Assembly: GCA_964591255.1 (NCBI GenBank)
Contig: CAZQAA010000211.1
Coordinates: forward strand, 1 to 57,987
Direction of reading: 5' to 3'
From: CAZQAA01 sp964591255
Lineage (GTDB): Bacteria; Desulfobacterota; DSM-4660; Desulfatiglandales; Desulfatiglandaceae
DNA: 57,987 nt
Part shown: one piece after another, positions 26,794-35,979 of the stretch
Layout: each line of letters starts with the position of its first letter
Position numbering within the stretch: position 1 is the stretch's first letter
Position numbers and translations under genes: made by a program
The notes under the pieces: generated by a model
The model's database searches: none
What the model saw: the letters and a program-made list of their open reading frames with translations, nothing else
What the model was told of the DNA's origin: nothing

Positions 26794-28227
26794 TTATTGT
26801 GTTGCCATATCAACTTTTAGGGCGGCAAGCTCGTTTATGGCTTTTGCAACCGTCCTCAGCTCTTTTTCCTGTATCGTCCTGACATCTAAGAGAATCTTTT
26901 CCTTCTCGACCCTTGTTATGATTGGCGGGTGGTAGGATCTGAACCATCTTTCAATAGACTGGGACGATAGTTTTTTGGGGACCACACACAAAAGACGGCT
27001 TGACAATTCGGATAACGGCAGGGCACCCCCGCCTGCCTTTGAATTCCCGTCCGTCAGCTCGATGGAAAAATTCAGGGTATCTGCTTTTCCAATCAATTTA
27101 AGGAGCCTCTGCGCCTTTTTTACCAATGAGCTATACGTCTGACATATCATTTTCATGGTAGGAATCTCTTTAATTGCGATCTGTTCATCCCTGTAAAGCC
27201 TTAAGGTCTCCTCCAGGGCCAACAGTGTCAACTTGTCAATCCTCAGGGCCCTGTTAAGCTGATTTTTTCTGATTGCGTCAACTATCTCCTTTCGCCCTAA
27301 AATTATTCCTGCCTGGGGACCGCCCAGCAACTTGTCACCACTAAAGGTAATTAGATCCACGCCTTGGGCCAGTACCTCCTGGACTGTAGGTTCCTTATGT
27401 ACACCGTATTGTGAAAGATCTATCAGACATCCACTCCCTAGATCCTCCATTACCGGAATACCGTATCGTCGTCCAAGATCCACAAGTTCGGAGACAGAGG
27501 GTTCCTCCGTGAAGCCGACAATTTCGAAGTTGCTCCTGTGAACCCTCAGCAGAAGAGCGGTGTCCGGGCCCATGACTTCTTCGTAATCCATAAGATGTGT
27601 CTTGTTTGTGGTTCCTACCTCTACCATCCTGGCGCCACTTTTTCGCATTACTTCAGGTATACGAAAAGAACCCCCTATCTCCACGAGTTGTCCCCTTGAT
27701 ACCACCACTTCACGTCCACTAGCCAGTGTCTCAAGAGAAATAAGCACGGCAGCGGCGTTGTTATTTACCACCATTGCTGCCTCGGCAGAGGTGAGTTCCT
27801 GGAGGATCCCCTCTATATGAGTGTATCTGTTTCCCCTTATTCCACGGTCAAGGTCATATTCCAGATTACTATAGCCCCCGGCCACAGTCCTGAGTCTTTT
27901 CAAGATCCTGTCGGCCAGGATGGATCGGCCTAAATTAGTGTGAACTATAACTCCTGTAGCGTTGATGACCTCTTTTAGACTTGGCATGGAGATTTCTCCA
28001 AGTTTTTCCACTACCTTTAATGAGACGTCCTCAGGGCTAAGCTGAGATTCTACCTGCCCGGTTGCGTTTTTTATCCTGGTGCGCAGTTCATCAAGGACCT
28101 GGTTTATAGCCTTTAGGATAAGACCGCGGGGATAGGTATCTGAAATTTCCATCAGCCGTGGGGTCATCAGTAAACGGTCTACTCCCGGAATTTTTCTGAG
28201 AATTTTCGCCTTATCGTTACCAGTCAC
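26794..28227 (-). CDS. selA: L-seryl-tRNA(Sec) selenium transferase
   Basis: The 477-residue PLP enzyme has the SelA N-terminal domain ('LRKIPGVDRLLMTP'), 'VINATGVIVHTNLGRS', and the PLP lysine in 'LITFSGDKLLGGPQAGIILG'. It converts seryl-tRNA(Sec) to selenocysteyl-tRNA(Sec). The start is GTG 28227 with GGGAG upstream. The gene implies that the organism makes selenoproteins, but selB, selC and selD are not in this window and no gene here shows a clear internal UGA. It is the first gene of a seven-gene unit reaching to uvrB. Confidence 0.96.
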   Translation of the reverse strand: MTGNDKAKILRKIPGVDRLLMTPRLMEISDTYPRGLILKAINQVLDELRTRIKNATGQVESQLSPEDVSLKVVEKLGEISMPSLKEVINATGVIVHTNLGRSILADRILKRLRTVAGGYSNLEYDLDRGIRGNRYTHIEGILQELTSAEAAMVVNNNAAAVLISLETLASGREVVVSRGQLVEIGGSFRIPEVMRKSGARMVEVGTTNKTHLMDYEEVMGPDTALLLRVHRSNFEIVGFTEEPSVSELVDLGRRYGIPVMEDLGSGCLIDLSQYGVHKEPTVQEVLAQGVDLITFSGDKLLGGPQAGIILGRKEIVDAIRKNQLNRALRIDKLTLLALEETLRLYRDEQIAIKEIPTMKMICQTYSSLVKKAQRLLKLIGKADTLNFSIELTDGNSKAGGGALPLSELSSRLLCVVPKKLSSQSIERWFRSYHPPIITRVEKEKILLDVRTIQEKELRTVAKAINELAALKVDMATQ

Positions 28228-28355
28228 CAGTGCTCCCTTTTTAAACGGGGTTTATCTCCATTTTTGTTTATTTTATCCGCTAATTAATAATAGGCAAAAG
28301 ATTTTGTTGCGTCAAATGGTTAATAGCCTGTACCTGAAAACTACATTCTACGATT

Positions 28356-28378
28356 AGGGGGCCAATGCCCCTGTTTTT
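28356..28378 (+). terminator. Terminator-like hairpin with no upstream plus-strand gene
   Basis: AGGGG (28356-28360) and CCCCT (28368-28372) form a 5-bp stem with a 7-base loop, followed by GTTTTT. It resembles a rho-independent terminator on the plus strand, yet the upstream gene (selA) is on the minus strand. It may end a small RNA starting in 28228-28350 or shield the next promoter. Confidence 0.4.
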
Positions 28379-28380
28379 CA

Positions 28381-28409
28381 TTGACAAATCCGGCAGACTT
28401 TGATTATTA
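28381..28409 (+). promoter_or_regulatory. Sigma-70-type promoter for the rhodanese-like gene
   Basis: TTGACA at 28381-28386 and TTATTA at 28404-28409 are 17 bases apart. The -35 box is perfect, the -10 box moderate. It would give a leader of about 75 bases before ATG 28491. Confidence 0.5.
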
Positions 28410-28490
28410 GAATCTGTTCACAGGTGAAAACTTGGTTACAATGACTCAAAATATCTACCATGGGTAACTGTCAGTTTTTATTGGAGGATT

Positions 28491-29120
28491 ATGGAAAACA
28501 GAGCAAGACCCTTGTTTTTGATTGCAGTTATTACTGAATTATTCCTTCTTGCGTCTTGGTCAATGGTCCTTGCCCAGGAGCCGAAAAAGATGCTTAGCAT
28601 CGAAGCGTATGATATGCTTAATACCGTTCCAGACACATATCTGATTGACGTCAGGACAAGGGCTGAATACCAGTTTGTGGGCCATCCCGTTAATGCCTAT
28701 CTGTTCCCTTACATGTTTATGAGTAATGATTTCACATTAATAGATGAAAAGTTTGTCTATAGGTTTGATTTTAAAAATGATGCGTTTATCGGGGAAATAA
28801 ACAAGGTATTCAAGAAAACCGATAATCTGCTCATTATTTCCCGCGACGGTACCCGAAGTGCCCTTGCTGCTCTCGACCTTGTAAATGCCGGTTTTAAAAA
28901 TGTGTACGATGTGGAAGATGGTTTTGAAGGGCGATTATTTCCATCATTTAAGGATAGAAACAAAGACAAATTCTATAGGCAACTGGCAAAAAGGAATAAC
29001 GTCTACGGTCTTAACCAAAGACGTCACTATGGATGGCAGTGGTGGGGTCTGCCATGGACTTATGAAATGGATTCTAAATTCATATATCCCCCTGATCTTA
29101 GACAATGCAAGAAAGAATAA
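28491..29120 (+). CDS. Exported rhodanese-fold protein lacking the active-site cysteine
   Basis: The 209-residue protein has a signal peptide (hydrophobic 8-27, cut probably after VLA, residue 28) and a rhodanese fold ('DTYLIDVRTRAEYQFVGHPVNA', 'LLIISRDGTRSALAALDLVNAGFKNVYDVEDGFEG'). In active sulfurtransferases the loop starts with Cys (CRxGxRS); here it is Ser117. So persulfide chemistry is unlikely, unless another residue takes part. The C-terminal 60 residues are aromatic and basic (HYGWQWWGLPWTYE) and are extra to the domain. It probably acts in the periplasm, perhaps as a binding protein. It is followed by a small gene and trxAB. Confidence 0.8.
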   Translation: MENRARPLFLIAVITELFLLASWSMVLAQEPKKMLSIEAYDMLNTVPDTYLIDVRTRAEYQFVGHPVNAYLFPYMFMSNDFTLIDEKFVYRFDFKNDAFIGEINKVFKKTDNLLIISRDGTRSALAALDLVNAGFKNVYDVEDGFEGRLFPSFKDRNKDKFYRQLAKRNNVYGLNQRRHYGWQWWGLPWTYEMDSKFIYPPDLRQCKKE

Positions 29121-29131
29121 GGAGGCTCGCT

Positions 29132-29320
29132 ATGGAATCTGATGAATTGGTTTTGCTTATGAAACAGGTGGAAGAGAAAGGCATAGACTGGCAAACGGTT
29201 GAGGAAAAGACAAAGGTTTCACATGACCTTTTGAATCTTTATGCCAAATCCGGTCCGGTGCCGGTTACGCTTATAAACAGTTTGAAGACTCTTCTGGAAG
29301 AACCTTCCACGAACAGTTGA
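29132..29320 (+). CDS. Small conserved-looking helical protein, function unknown
   Basis: The 62-residue acidic protein starts at ATG 29132 after AAGGAGG (29119-29125); the frame extends upstream to 29105, inside the rhodanese gene, without a ribosome site. It is predicted all-helical; 'DWQTVEEKTKVSHDLLNLYAKSGPVPVTLINSLKTLLEE' recalls a minimal helix-turn-helix, but the match is too loose to name a family. It lies 11 bases after the rhodanese-like gene, so they are probably one transcript. Confidence 0.6.
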   Translation: MESDELVLLMKQVEEKGIDWQTVEEKTKVSHDLLNLYAKSGPVPVTLINSLKTLLEEPSTNS

Positions 29321-29569
29321 CAAGCAGTTTCTTGTCATCAATCGTCCACTCTTAAATTTCGCTCGGAACTGGTGCTAGACCCTTCGATGTGAGTAAAGAT
29401 GTTATTGGGGGTCTTTGATCTTATACCTCAAATGGAAAAATAAGACCTGGTTTTTTAATAGAAGAGATTGATATAGTGCGTTATTATAAACCATTCTCAT
29501 GCTGTCGGGTCGGAAAACACTATTGCCTGTTTCAAAAATATAATTTGTTACGAAAGGAGTGAGGAGAGT

Positions 29570-29893
29570 ATGTCTGAATTATTACATGTAACGGATGAAA
29601 ACTTTGATGAAGAGATTATCAATTCCGATATTCCTGTGATGGTGGATTTTTGGGCGGAGTGGTGTGGTCCATGCAGGATGGTAGGTCCTGTGGTGGAAGA
29701 ACTGGCCGAGGAATTCGAGGGTAAGATAAAGGTTGCCAAGATGAATGTGGATGAAAGCCGTCAGACTCCTGCCAGATTCGGCATCAGGAATATTCCCACA
29801 CTGATCTTGTTCAAAGGTGGCGAAGTGGTACAGACAATTATTGGTGCCCAACCAAAAAGTTATCTTGAAGAGGCACTGAATAAGTTGTTGTAA
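29570..29893 (+). CDS. trxA: Thioredoxin
   Basis: The 107-residue protein has the redox motif WCGPC (Cys32, Cys35), 'VMVDFWAEWCGPCRM', and the cis-proline loop 'GIRNIPTLILFKGGE'. It reduces protein disulfides in the cytoplasm. AAAGGAG and GAGGAGAG precede ATG 29570. It is 23 bases before trxB, and both would form the thioredoxin system here. The 249-base region upstream holds an inverted repeat (AGACCC 29377-29382, GGGTCT 29409-29414) but no gene. Confidence 0.95.
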   Translation: MSELLHVTDENFDEEIINSDIPVMVDFWAEWCGPCRMVGPVVEELAEEFEGKIKVAKMNVDESRQTPARFGIRNIPTLILFKGGEVVQTIIGAQPKSYLEEALNKLL

Positions 29894-29916
29894 TTTTTAG
29901 CTGTTGAGATAGGGCT

Positions 29917-30855
29917 TTGACCAGAAATGAAAAAAACTCTGTAGAGGACCTTGTTATTATTGGTGCCGGTCCTGCAGGTCTAACTGCAGGGCTTTATGCC
30001 GCAAGGGCGCGTCTCCGCACACTTATTATTGAAAACATGGTGCCTGGAGGACAGGTCTTGCTTACTGATCGGGTCGAAAACTATCCCGGATTTCCTGAAG
30101 GAATTTCCGGATTTGATCTAATAGACAGGATGAAACGGCAGGCCGAAGACTTTGGGACAACTATTATAAACCAGAAAGTCAGCAACTTGGACCTTGCCTC
30201 GGAGAAAAAAGTCGTCTTAACCGATAAGGGCCGTATAGAGTCAAGGGCATTGATCCTCGCGTGTGGTGCCACATCGAGAAAGCTCGGAATAGATGGAGAG
30301 CAGATTTTGACCGGCAAGGGAGTTTCCTACTGTGCCACATGTGATGGTCCGTTTTATAGAGATCAGGTGGTGGCTGTGGTGGGCGGTGGCGATACTGCCG
30401 TACAGGAGGCTATTTTTCTGACCAAGTTTGCCAGCAAGGTCTATCTCATACACCGCAGGGATGAGTTGAGAGCGGTCAAACTGCTCCAGGACAGGGCCAT
30501 GCATGAGAGAAAAATAGAGTGTGTATGGAATACCGTACCTGTGAAAATAGAAGGGGAGACCGGTGTGGAGAGTCTGGCTGTAAAAAATGTCATAACTGGC
30601 GAAGTGAATTATCTCCCGGTACAGGGTGTATTTGTCTTTATAGGTTTTGTCCCCAATAACGATTTGGTTAAAGGAATGCTGGACCTTGATGAAAAAGGTT
30701 TTGTACTGACAGATGAAAAGATGGAAACATCGGTACCCGGAGTATTTGCCGCCGGAGATGTAAGGTCAAAACTCCTTCGACAGATATCGACTGCCGTGGG
30801 TGACGGAGCCACTGCGGCCTTTGCGGCTGAAAAATATCTTGAAGGATTAAGATAG
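29917..30855 (+). CDS. trxB: Thioredoxin-disulfide reductase
   Basis: The 312-residue flavoprotein has the FAD motif 'VIIGAGPAGLTAGLYAARA', the redox pair CATC (Cys139, Cys142), the NAD(P)H motif 'VAVVGGGDTAVQEA' followed by 'LIHRRDELRA', and C-terminal 'PGVFAAGDVR'. The HRRxxxR motif is typical of NADPH use. The start is TTG 29917 with only a weak ribosome site, which suggests coupling to trxA translation. The TAG stop overlaps the GTG start of bamD. Confidence 0.94.
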   Translation: MTRNEKNSVEDLVIIGAGPAGLTAGLYAARARLRTLIIENMVPGGQVLLTDRVENYPGFPEGISGFDLIDRMKRQAEDFGTTIINQKVSNLDLASEKKVVLTDKGRIESRALILACGATSRKLGIDGEQILTGKGVSYCATCDGPFYRDQVVAVVGGGDTAVQEAIFLTKFASKVYLIHRRDELRAVKLLQDRAMHERKIECVWNTVPVKIEGETGVESLAVKNVITGEVNYLPVQGVFVFIGFVPNNDLVKGMLDLDEKGFVLTDEKMETSVPGVFAAGDVRSKLLRQISTAVGDGATAAFAAEKYLEGLR

Positions 30856-31664
30856 TGAATACATATAACCAGTTAGGTGTATTCAAGTTGTTAGGGGGCT
30901 TTATTATTGCCGCCTGTCTCCTTTTTGCCTGCACGCCTCCGCCTGAAAGGATGCGTTCGGAAGAAGAATCAGAACCTGCCCGGCTAATGAAACAGGCCAT
31001 GAAAGATCTTGAGGATGAATACTATGTCGAGGCGGTAGAAATCTTTCAGAAAATAAAAGACAGATATCCATATAGCAAATTTGTTATTCCTGCAGAGCTC
31101 AAGATGGCAGATGCCTTTTATATGAGGGGGCGGTATGACGAGGCGTATGAGGCCTACAGGGAGTTTGAAAGGCTGCATCCCAGGAACAAGAATATCCCCT
31201 ATGTGATTTATCAAAAAGGGATGTGCCATTATAGCAGAGTTGATACGGTTGATAGAGACCAATACCATACCTTTTTGGCAAAGGAAGAATTTGAGCGGCT
31301 GGTCAAGAGATTCCCGAATTCCGAATATGCCAAAAAGGTCTTCTGGAATATAAGAAGATGTTACGTGAATCTTGCAGAAAACGAGTTGTATGTGGGCAAT
31401 TTTTATTTTAACAGGGGAAAATATCGGGCGGCCATGGCCAGATATCGATATCTGCTAAGGAATTATCCTGACCTTGGCCAATACCACGATGCTATAGAGT
31501 ATCTGGGCAGGTGTGAGGTAATACTTGCCCAAAAAGGGGTTGAATCCCATCTTGCAAAGGCTGAATTGCTCCAAGAAGAAGAGTCGCATATCTGTCACCC
31601 GTGCGAGCGCATCAGACATGGAAGGCCAAAGGCATTGGAAAGAGAAATAGACGAATCTCCTTAA
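30855..31664 (+). CDS. bamD: Outer-membrane assembly lipoprotein BamD
   Basis: The 269-residue protein has a lipoprotein signal with lipobox LFAC (Cys26) and TPR repeats ('YYVEAVEIFQKIKDRYPYSKFVIPAELKMADAFYMRGRYDEAYEAYREFERLHP' region and later 'YRAAMARYRYLLRNYPD'). BamD/YfiO is part of the BAM complex that folds outer-membrane proteins. The C-terminal tail (HICHPCERIRHGRPK) has a CHPC motif not usual in BamD. GTG 30855 overlaps the trxB stop. The stop shares the bases TTAA with the convergent alaS stop. Confidence 0.85.
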   Translation: MNTYNQLGVFKLLGGFIIAACLLFACTPPPERMRSEEESEPARLMKQAMKDLEDEYYVEAVEIFQKIKDRYPYSKFVIPAELKMADAFYMRGRYDEAYEAYREFERLHPRNKNIPYVIYQKGMCHYSRVDTVDRDQYHTFLAKEEFERLVKRFPNSEYAKKVFWNIRRCYVNLAENELYVGNFYFNRGKYRAAMARYRYLLRNYPDLGQYHDAIEYLGRCEVILAQKGVESHLAKAELLQEEESHICHPCERIRHGRPKALEREIDESP

Positions 31665-34306
31665 ATATCGGTATCTTCCACAAATTCATATAAGGAATAT
31701 AGGGCATCTTTCAGTTTTTCGGGTCTGTTTCCACCGCCTTGAGCCATATCAGCTCTGCCTCCTCCCCTTCCGCCAACCACATGTGCCGCCCTTTTTATGA
31801 TATCTCCCGCCTTGAATTTTTCCGTCAGGTCTTGTGTAACAACACTCACCAACATAACCTTGTCTTCTTTTTTGGCACCGAGGAGTATAATGCATGAACC
31901 CAGCTTGTCCTTTATCCGGTCGGCGGCCTCTCGAAGGTCACTAGGAGACTCTGCGGTTGTTTCCATAGCCAATACCTTTATCCCGTTTATCTCCTTGACA
32001 GCGGATATAAGGTCTTCCGATTTTTTTGTGAGCAACTTGGCCTTCAGGGATTCAATCTCTCTTTCAATCTTTCTGTAATCTTTTAGTATATGCTTAATAC
32101 GTTCTCCCACTTTGTCCGAAGCAACTTTTAAGAGTAATGCAGCCAGTTTTAGTTCACTGTCCTGTTTTAAGGTAAACTTGATAGCGGCCTCGCCGGTTAC
32201 GGCTTCAATCCTCCGTACATTTGCGGCTACTGCGTTCTCATTTACAATGCGAAACAGCCCGATATCCCCGGTACGGGCGGTATGGGTACCTCCGCATAAT
32301 TCCATACTAACACCATCACCTATTTTAACAAGCCTCACGATTTCACCATATCGTTCTTCAAATATGGCCATGGCACCGGTCTTCATAGCTTTTTCCTTGG
32401 TCATTTCTTCAATAATTACCGGCAGATTTTCCCTGATAAGCCTGTTTATCATAATTTCAATTTCTTCCAGGGTTTCCCTTGAGACCTGGGTAAAGTGGCT
32501 GAAATCAAAGCGTATCCTGTCATAAGAAACCAAAGATCCAGCCTGTTTAACATGCTGACCCAGAACTTCCCGCAGGACGGCATGGAGCAGATGAGTTGCG
32601 GTATGGTTTAATTCTGTGGCCTTTCTCCTGTCCTTATCTACTATCGCCTCTACTTTGTCGCCAAAAGAAAGGACTCCCGATTCCATCTGTCCGTTGTGGA
32701 CAACAAACCCATGGCCGAATTTCAGCGTATCCGTCACCCTGAACTTTGTTTCTCCATCCATAAGCCAGCCGGTATCTCCTGTCTGTCCGCCTGATTTACC
32801 ATAAAACGGGGTCTGGTCTAGCACCACTTCTGCCTGTACTCCTGTCTGAAGCGAGGAGGTCTCCTTCCCGTCAACCAGCAGAGCGACAATTTTTGCTGTG
32901 GAAGAGAGGTTATGGTAACCAATAAAATGCGTAGTAACACCACGGTCCATCAATGATCGGTAAATATCTGGAATTTCCGCCTCACCGCTACCCTTCCATG
33001 ATTTTTGTGATATAGCCTTTTGCTTCGACATGGCCCTTTTATAGCCGGGTATATCGACTTTTAGGCCTTCATCCCGGGCCACATCCTGAACAATATCAAG
33101 AGACAGGCCATATGTGTCATATAGTCTAAAGGCAACATCCCCTGGTATTGTATCGCCCCCTGTGGTTCTTAGCTTTTTCAGCTCTTCCTCAAGCAACGTC
33201 ATGCCATAATGCAAGGTGTCGGCAAATCTCTTCTCTTCATTGTTTACGACACCTTTGATGAAGTGCTCGGATCTGATAAGTTCACTATAATCCTCTCCCA
33301 TAATTTCGACAACTTTGCTTATGACAGAATTTAGAAAAGGACCATCAATCTTAAGGAGTTGGCCGAAGCGTATGGCCCTTCTGATTATTCGCCTCAGCAC
33401 ATAGCCCCTTCCCTCGTTAGACGGTATTATCCCGTCGCCAATTAAGAAGGTTAAGGCACGGGCATGGTCCGATATAACTCGAAAGGCCACATCCTCTCTC
33501 TCATTATTGCCATATTTTTTGCCGGAAAGTTCCTCTATCAGGGCAATAAGACCCTTAAAAATGTCGGTATCATAATTGGATGTGACGCCCTGTACTACGG
33601 CAGTCAATCTTTCAAGGCCCATGCCCGTATCAATATTTGGATTTGGAAGGGGAATCAGTTTTCCGTCCAGGTCTCTATTGAACTGGGTAAAAACCAGATT
33701 CCATATTTCCAGATAACGATCGCAATCGCATCCCGGCGCACAATCCTGCCTGCCACACCCGACGGCCGGGCCCTGATCAATCAGGATCTCCGAACAGGGC
33801 CCGCATGGTCCGGTGTCCCCCATGGCCCAAAAGTTATCCTTTTCTCCCAGGCGAATTATTCTGTCTCTATGTAGTCCAATTTTATCCTCCCAGATTCTGT
33901 AGGCCTCGTCATCATCTTCATAGACAGAGGCATATAACTTATCCTTTGGAAGCTTGTATATCTCGGTGAGCAATTCCCATGCCCATATGATGGCTTCTTC
34001 CTTGAAATAATCGCCAAAGGAAAAATTCCCAAGCATTTCAAAAAAGGTGTGGTGTCTGAGTGTATACCCTACATTTTCAAGATCATTGTGTTTTCCTCCA
34101 GCCCGCATGCATTTCTGAGAACTTACGGCCCTGGTATAAGGCCGCTTACCCCTTCCCAGAAAGATACTTTTGAACTGGACCATACCGGCATTTGTAAAAA
34201 GCAGGCTGGGATCGTCTTGCGGGATCAGAGAGGAGCTTTCCACGATCTCATGGCCATGGGTCTTGAAGTATTGCAAAAATGTCCGTTTTATTTCCCTGGA
34301 ATTCAT
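31661..34306 (-). CDS. alaS: Alanyl-tRNA synthetase
   Basis: The 881-residue class II synthetase has motif 1-2 text ('SSLIPQDDPSLLFTNAGMVQFKSIFLG', 'CMRAGGKHNDLENVG'), the editing-domain zinc site ('LNHTATHLLHAVLREVLG', 'SMELCGGTHTARTGDIG') and a C-terminal DHHA1 region ('VGGRGGGRADMAQGGG'). It charges tRNA-Ala and edits mischarged Ser and Gly. It lies 18 bases after recA; recX, often between the two, is absent. Confidence 0.97.
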   Translation of the reverse strand: MNSREIKRTFLQYFKTHGHEIVESSSLIPQDDPSLLFTNAGMVQFKSIFLGRGKRPYTRAVSSQKCMRAGGKHNDLENVGYTLRHHTFFEMLGNFSFGDYFKEEAIIWAWELLTEIYKLPKDKLYASVYEDDDEAYRIWEDKIGLHRDRIIRLGEKDNFWAMGDTGPCGPCSEILIDQGPAVGCGRQDCAPGCDCDRYLEIWNLVFTQFNRDLDGKLIPLPNPNIDTGMGLERLTAVVQGVTSNYDTDIFKGLIALIEELSGKKYGNNEREDVAFRVISDHARALTFLIGDGIIPSNEGRGYVLRRIIRRAIRFGQLLKIDGPFLNSVISKVVEIMGEDYSELIRSEHFIKGVVNNEEKRFADTLHYGMTLLEEELKKLRTTGGDTIPGDVAFRLYDTYGLSLDIVQDVARDEGLKVDIPGYKRAMSKQKAISQKSWKGSGEAEIPDIYRSLMDRGVTTHFIGYHNLSSTAKIVALLVDGKETSSLQTGVQAEVVLDQTPFYGKSGGQTGDTGWLMDGETKFRVTDTLKFGHGFVVHNGQMESGVLSFGDKVEAIVDKDRRKATELNHTATHLLHAVLREVLGQHVKQAGSLVSYDRIRFDFSHFTQVSRETLEEIEIMINRLIRENLPVIIEEMTKEKAMKTGAMAIFEERYGEIVRLVKIGDGVSMELCGGTHTARTGDIGLFRIVNENAVAANVRRIEAVTGEAAIKFTLKQDSELKLAALLLKVASDKVGERIKHILKDYRKIEREIESLKAKLLTKKSEDLISAVKEINGIKVLAMETTAESPSDLREAADRIKDKLGSCIILLGAKKEDKVMLVSVVTQDLTEKFKAGDIIKRAAHVVGGRGGGRADMAQGGGNRPEKLKDALYSLYEFVEDTDI

Positions 34307-34324
34307 AGTGGCTATAACCTGCTG

Positions 34325-35329
34325 CTACTCGTTTTTTTCTTCCACCCGTTTGAGTCCTGATTTTTCCATAACCATAGCTGTTATCTTTTCCATAATATCT
34401 TCATGCTCAGCCAGAAACTTTTTTACATTCTGTCTTCCCTGGCCGATCCTATCGTTTCCAAAAGAATACCATGTCCCGCTCTTTTCCACTATCCCGAATG
34501 ATACGGCCAGGTCCAAAAGATCTCCTTCTTTGGATATCCCATGGCCATAGATGATATCAAATTCGGCCTCTTTAAACGGGGGGGCGATCTTGTTCTTGAC
34601 AATCTTCACTCTTGTCCTGTTCCCTACCATTTGATCTCCTTCCTTAATGGCCCCTATCCGGCGAATATCCAATCGCAGCGTAGAATAAAACTTGAGGGCA
34701 TTGCCACCTGTGGTCGTCTCCGGATTTCCGAACATGACTCCAATCTTCATCCTGATCTGGTTGATGAATATAACGCATGTCCTGGATTTATTGATGGTCG
34801 CAGTAAGTTTTCTCAGTGCCTGTGACATTAGCCTGGCCTGGAGCCCTACATGTTGGTCTCCCATGTCGCCTTCGATCTCGGCCCTCGGTACAAGTGCAGC
34901 AACGGAATCTATTACCAGCACATCTATGGCACCACTTCTGACAAGAATTTCGGCAATGTCCAATGCCTGTTCACCCGTATCGGGCTGAGAAACGAGGAGG
35001 CTGTCCACATCCACTCCAAGTTTCTTGGCATAACTGATGTCGAGGGCGTGTTCGGCATCGATAAAGGCAACCATCCCATCCTTTTTCTGGGCTTCAGCGG
35101 CTATATGAAGGGCAAGCGTGGTCTTTCCGGAGGATTCGGGACCAAATATCTCCACCACTCGTCCCCTTGGAACTCCTCCTACCCCCAAGGCGATATCCAG
35201 GGCAAGGGAGCCGGTGGGGATGGCAGGGACGTCAATTACGCGTTCTTCCCCCATTTTCATAATGGATCCCCGACCGAATTGCCTTTCGATCTGGGAAATG
35301 GCCTGGTCTACGGCTTTATCTCTATCCAT
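34325..35329 (-). CDS. recA: Recombinase RecA
   Basis: The 334-residue protein has Walker A 'GPESSGKTTLALH', 'AFIDAEHALD', Walker B 'LVIDSVAAL', loop L1/L2 regions ('MGDQHVGLQARLMSQALRK', 'NQIRMKIGVMFGNPETTTGG'). It drives homologous recombination and the SOS response. ATG 35344 is in frame but GGGAGG lies between it and ATG 35329, which is therefore the start. The gene has its own promoter at 35377-35405 and probably also reads through from thpR. Confidence 0.97.
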   Translation of the reverse strand: MDRDKAVDQAISQIERQFGRGSIMKMGEERVIDVPAIPTGSLALDIALGVGGVPRGRVVEIFGPESSGKTTLALHIAAEAQKKDGMVAFIDAEHALDISYAKKLGVDVDSLLVSQPDTGEQALDIAEILVRSGAIDVLVIDSVAALVPRAEIEGDMGDQHVGLQARLMSQALRKLTATINKSRTCVIFINQIRMKIGVMFGNPETTTGGNALKFYSTLRLDIRRIGAIKEGDQMVGNRTRVKIVKNKIAPPFKEAEFDIIYGHGISKEGDLLDLAVSFGIVEKSGTWYSFGNDRIGQGRQNVKKFLAEHEDIMEKITAMVMEKSGLKRVEEKNE

Positions 35330-35376
35330 GGATTTTCCTCCCAAATAAGGATGTTATAAAAATTCAGGGTTGTGAT

Positions 35377-35405
35377 ATAATAGCGATCCAAAGAGAGAAT
35401 TGTAA
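35377..35405 (-). promoter_or_regulatory. Probable recA promoter
   Basis: On the minus strand TTACAA (35405-35400) and TATTAT (35382-35377) are 17 bases apart, just after the thpR stop and about 50 bases before the recA start. No clear LexA box of the E. coli or Gram-positive type was seen in the 77-base gap. Confidence 0.55.
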
Positions 35406-35406
35406 A

Positions 35407-35979
35407 TCATTGTCCTATAAGAGGCCACGCGTGGAGCTTGGTGTAGACTGCTCCAGTCTTTTTCAGGTCACTTCTGAACAGGGAAAGTTCCTTTAACATA
35501 GAAACAGGACTGGTAATTTTTTTATATCTCTCCAGAATATCCGCCAAGTTGTTGTTTCTGCCACGCCCTGTTGGAAACCTCCCAAGAGTAAGGTGTGGTT
35601 TGAACGGTCTTTTTTCCTCTTTGATGCCGAACGGTATTAGTGCTTTCTGTAAATCATCCCTGAAATATGACATTCTCTCAGTATCACCATTTAGCCCTAA
35701 CCACAGGACCCGTGGATTATGCCTTTTTCCGAAGATATCGGCCCCGGTTAGGGCTATACGGAACGGAGCATAATTTCTGCATATTTTTTCAGATACCTTG
35801 CTTATGGGTATAATATCTTCTTCCTTTATGTTTCCCATAAATACCACAGTAAGATGGATATTTTCCACCTTTACCCAGCGTATATCCAGAGAGAGTCTCT
35901 TTATTTCGAGAACAACGCGGAAAATAATTTCCCTGATATCTTCTGTCAGTTCAAATGCTAAGAAGGAACGAATCCCCAT
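35407..35979 (-). CDS. thpR: RNA 2',3'-cyclic phosphodiesterase (2H family)
   Basis: The 190-residue protein has the two catalytic HxT motifs of the 2H/LigT family, 'NIHLTVVFMG' and 'PHLTLGRF', and starts 'MGIRSFLAFEL'. It opens 2',3'-cyclic phosphates on RNA ends. The start overlaps the cinA gene by 29 bases, with AGAAGG upstream. The pair cinA-thpR before recA is conserved in many bacteria. Confidence 0.9.
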   Translation of the reverse strand: MGIRSFLAFELTEDIREIIFRVVLEIKRLSLDIRWVKVENIHLTVVFMGNIKEEDIIPISKVSEKICRNYAPFRIALTGADIFGKRHNPRVLWLGLNGDTERMSYFRDDLQKALIPFGIKEEKRPFKPHLTLGRFPTGRGRNNNLADILERYKKITSPVSMLKELSLFRSDLKKTGAVYTKLHAWPLIGQ

